Shown here piece by piece: positions 61,691-64,000 of a stretch of 64,000 bases of DNA. Under the pieces are notes generated by a model. It was not told where the DNA came from and made no database searches. It was given only the letters and a program-made list of their open reading frames with translations. The stretch covers positions 122,589,640-122,653,639 of the forward strand of contig NC_068357.1 in the NCBI RefSeq assembly GCF_020536995.1. The letters run 5' to 3'. The position numbers were made by a program, and so were the translations under genes. Numbering within the stretch: position 1 is the first letter of the stretch; each line of letters begins with the position of its first letter. Source of the DNA: Dreissena polymorpha (taxonomy: Eukaryota > Mollusca > Bivalvia > Myida > Dreissenidae).

Positions 61691-62361
61691 GAGGTGACCA
61701 ATTGGTTGGGTGGTGAAACAGATGGAACTTCTGACTGGTTGGTTACCATTACAGTTTGGGCGACGGACTTGTTGGGTTGGCTGTCGGACATTCCGATCAG
61801 TTGATTGGGTAGCGTGTCAGTGGGGGGCTGTTGGGTTGTATGAGAGACAGAGTTACCGATGGCCTGGCTAACATGATATTTCGGGTGTCTGTCAAATTCG
61901 GCAAGCCAACGCTGAATTTTCTCTATTGTGATGACGGCCCGTTCCTTCCCTAATTGGATAGTTGTACGGACGGACAAATACGGATTATGCTTTAAAAACC
62001 CACGGAACCATTGCCGTCCCGGTTTGTTTACTAGAAAAGGGGTTTCTAGACTGTCAGCGTCATTGAGAATCTTCTGGACCACCGTGCACAGGCCATGTCT
62101 TGTTCGACCGTAGCCAACCCTACTCATATGGACCACCCAGTTGGCAATTCGTTGCTCTTCGTCAGCACTAAGGAGGGTCTTCGCATCGATATGGTCAGTT
62201 GTGTACTTCCCACAGACACGATCATGGAGTGTTGTTTTGGGTATATTATATGTTTTGGAAGCCTGGCCAAGCGTCATTGTACCCGATTGTATTATTTCGA
62301 CTGCCCGACCAACCCTTTCTGGGTTGTACTTTTGACGTTTTGCTTGTAATTGACGAATCAT
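61651..62361 (-). CDS. Pipsqueak/CENP-B-type HTH protein, transposase N-terminus without DDE core
   Basis: 236 intact codons. Residues ~14-54 are a Psq-type helix-turn-helix (VGRAVEIIQSGTMTLGQASK then TYNIPKTTLHDRV). Residues ~62-160 are a CENP-B-type HTH (DEEQRIANWVVHMSRVGYG, PGRQWFRGFLKHNPYLSVR, EKIQRWLAEF). Where DxxGF-type catalytic sequence should follow, it jumps to a Pro/Gln/Ser-rich stretch typical of the region after the DDE domain. It keeps the ability to bind DNA but cannot transpose. It could act as a repressor of related elements if expressed (inference). Confidence 0.85.
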   Translation of the reverse strand: MIRQLQAKRQKYNPERVGRAVEIIQSGTMTLGQASKTYNIPKTTLHDRVCGKYTTDHIDAKTLLSADEEQRIANWVVHMSRVGYGRTRHGLCTVVQKILNDADSLETPFLVNKPGRQWFRGFLKHNPYLSVRTTIQLGKERAVITIEKIQRWLAEFDRHPKYHVSQAIGNSVSHTTQQPPTDTLPNQLIGMSDSQPNKSVAQTVMVTNQSEVPSVSPPNQLVTSTGERGGYSSGNQ

Positions 62362-62930
62362 ATATAAAATAAAACGAATTCATGTGTCAAGACATTAGCC
62401 TTTTATTTTAAGTTTTGGTAATTTATAAAACAATATTCTTGTAAGTATTTGCTTTCTAATTCTTGCAGTAAACTTCAATCATAAACACTTTTTAAAAAAT
62501 TTGTTCGGAATAATGAACATCGTTTAATATATCGGTTGTAATTCCGAACACTTGCTTTTTGCCTTTTTTGTTTGTGAAAGCTATAATAAGAACATACCCA
62601 CTAGTTGGGCAAAACCTTACTAACAATAGAATAGCAAAACCTGATCGGGGAAATACTTAAATGACGTCATGTAACCTTAGTAATTAGTGAGGGTGAAATT
62701 GAGATTTGCATTATGCCACTCACTTGACTGGTTGGTGAAACGACTTTCCGAGATTCTTCAAAATTTAAACATCGTTACCGCTCAAACATGGACGAAATGG
62801 AAAGAGTATAGTTATGATGTAATAAATATGATGTCATATGTCAGAGTCCATGCTTGAATTATATTGTTTTTAAATGTTTAAATTTTCGTTCGGAATTAGA
62901 CGCTGTTCGGAATTATGAGCACCCGCTCTA

Positions 62931-63693
62931 GCTCGATCACACATAGTTGGCCAAACCCAACACCACAAAAAGTGACAAAAATGTTACTGTTTTCAGTACA
63001 GCAAAATATTGTTTGATAGAATTAAATGTTTTATAAATATTAACAGCATTCATAAGTTGTAATAGTTGATTATATGCATGGGCGTCCGCAGGAATGATCC
63101 TAGGGGGGTCCAAGGGGGGTGGTTTCTCCCCCTTTGCCACCAGAGGCGTAGAAAATTTCAAGAATAAGGCCAGATAATGGTGCATCATGAATTATATCTG
63201 GAAGTTTACGAGTTAGGATTTGGAATTGATAAATTGACTATATTGCAGTGGGTTATACCTATTTTCTCTCTCCTTTGATCATTGTGACTTTTCTCATATA
63301 GGATTGATGCATCTGTCATCACTGATCATCTGAAAACATTCATTATGTTTAACCCACAATAACTAATGCTATAGGTAAGTCGTCATAGGAATCGTTAGGC
63401 CCCGTTTCAGGACGGGACCTGTGTATTGGTCATTTCCTTGAAGATGTTTTTCATCTACTTAAAATGCCTACAGTGGGGATTTTCTTTCCATAGAGTTCCA
63501 TGAATGTACCTACTTCATCATGCAAATAGTATACTATCGACGCACAATTTATATTCAGTACATGGACTCACTGATTCAGTCTCTAGGATGCCGATTTTCA
63601 GAATCTAATATACCTGCGTTCATGTTATATCAACTCCATCTGAACCACATAAACAATTTCGATCGACCATACTATAAAGATACAGTCTGAACC
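62931..63693. other. nothing firmly recognised
   Basis: GGGCGTCCGCAGGAATGATC with GGGGGGTCCAAGGGGGG at 63080-63120 is a GC-rich repeat-like segment. No gene seen. Confidence 0.3.
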
Positions 63694-63843
63694 ATGGACA
63701 AATTTTATCAAATCAATAATTTTGAAAAAGACACAATGTCGCCGTACGACATGAACAAGAAGAAATTCATCAAACAGAATAAGTCAGATTTTGTTGACTT
63801 GGTAAAAAAACGAATTAGTTTCCAGCCGTGCGTGAGGCGATGA
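63694..63843 (+). CDS. small unassigned reading frame with optimal start context
   Basis: ACCATGG start; 49 codons beginning MDKFYQINNFEKDTMSPYDM, Lys/Asn/Asp-rich, no signal peptide or motif. GTAAAA after GACTTG (63800) could be a splice donor, making it a first exon of a gene continuing past the right edge. I do not recognise it; chance is quite possible. Confidence 0.2.
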   Translation: MDKFYQINNFEKDTMSPYDMNKKKFIKQNKSDFVDLVKKRISFQPCVRR

Positions 63844-64000
63844 TCATAATACTGACCCTGTCCGCCACCACTTGAACGTTCGAACGATCATTTAGCGCAC
63901 AGAGACGAGTCAGGACATGCTAAAATCAACCATGTCCGACGACAGACTCTCAGGATTATGCATGACGAGAGACTTTCAATAAAAACTATATAAGACTTTG

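Larger units (their letters stand above)
61106..62930 (-). mobile_element. pogo/Tigger-like DNA transposon, internally deleted
   Basis: Ends GAGCGGGTGTTCATAATTCC (from 61108) and its inverted partner (to 62928) match 23 of 24 bases. TA flanks both (61106-61107, 62929-62930), the pogo/mariner target. Subterminal TTCCGAACA motifs recur at 61130, 61300-61345, 62505-62550 and 62890, plausible transposase-binding sites. It encodes a DNA-binding protein on the minus strand, but the DDE core is missing (1.8 kb versus about 2.5-3 kb or more for complete relatives). Confidence 0.85.

Overview
The window looks like genomic DNA of a bivalve mollusc. Genes are split into short exons by long AT-rich introns, and the DNA between them is packed with mollusc-type interspersed repeats (GACCTAGTGACC and AAGGTCAAGGTCA blocks, GACGGACGGAC tails, short palindromic MITEs). 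From memory these repeats most resemble Dreissena (zebra or quagga mussel); that assignment is recall, not a search result. I see no bacterial gene, CRISPR array, rRNA, functional tRNA, or retroviral/LTR element.

Protein-coding content is small. (1) 1648-1779, minus strand: a first coding exon resembling the N-terminus of ALKBH1, with the rest of the gene off the left edge. (2) 10387-17687, plus strand: a complete five-exon gene for a 118-residue single-RRM protein, most like SLIRP, with a polyadenylation signal. (3) 24778-51803, minus strand: an 11-exon gene spanning 27 kb whose exons join in frame into an 802-residue protein. It has an N-terminal Gly/Arg/Tyr-rich repeat tail, a complete tRNA 2'-phosphotransferase (Tpt1/KptA/TRPT1) domain with its Arg-His-Arg-Arg residues, a Lys-rich linker, a DEDD-type 3'-5' exonuclease-like domain that appears to have lost its acidic catalytic residues, and a basic C-terminal tail. 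This fusion is the most interesting object here. Genes 2 and 3 are convergent.

The rest is a layered repeat landscape. Left (0.5-10 kb): two TIR elements, a 38-bp perfect palindrome, a LINE reverse-transcriptase fragment interrupted by a TTAA-specific MITE, and receptor-half-site-rich tandem repeats. Middle (10-28 kb): three palindromic MITE families, a tRNA-derived SINE and (TA)n tracts. Introns of gene 3 (28-50 kb): (TAG)n arrays holding duplicated hAT-like MITEs, a 150-bp tandem repeat, a triple nest of repeats, a 20-bp minisatellite of about 57 copies, and a second TTAA MITE inserted in another MITE. Right (52-64 kb): a foldback, a composite element with its own (TAG)n, a 1.5-kb TIR element, a MULE-like element, and a TA-flanked pogo/Tigger-like transposon that keeps its DNA-binding and zinc-finger ends but has lost its transposase core.

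Exon boundaries were set by eye from GT/AG sites and codon phase; every internal exon junction of genes 2 and 3 is phase-consistent.
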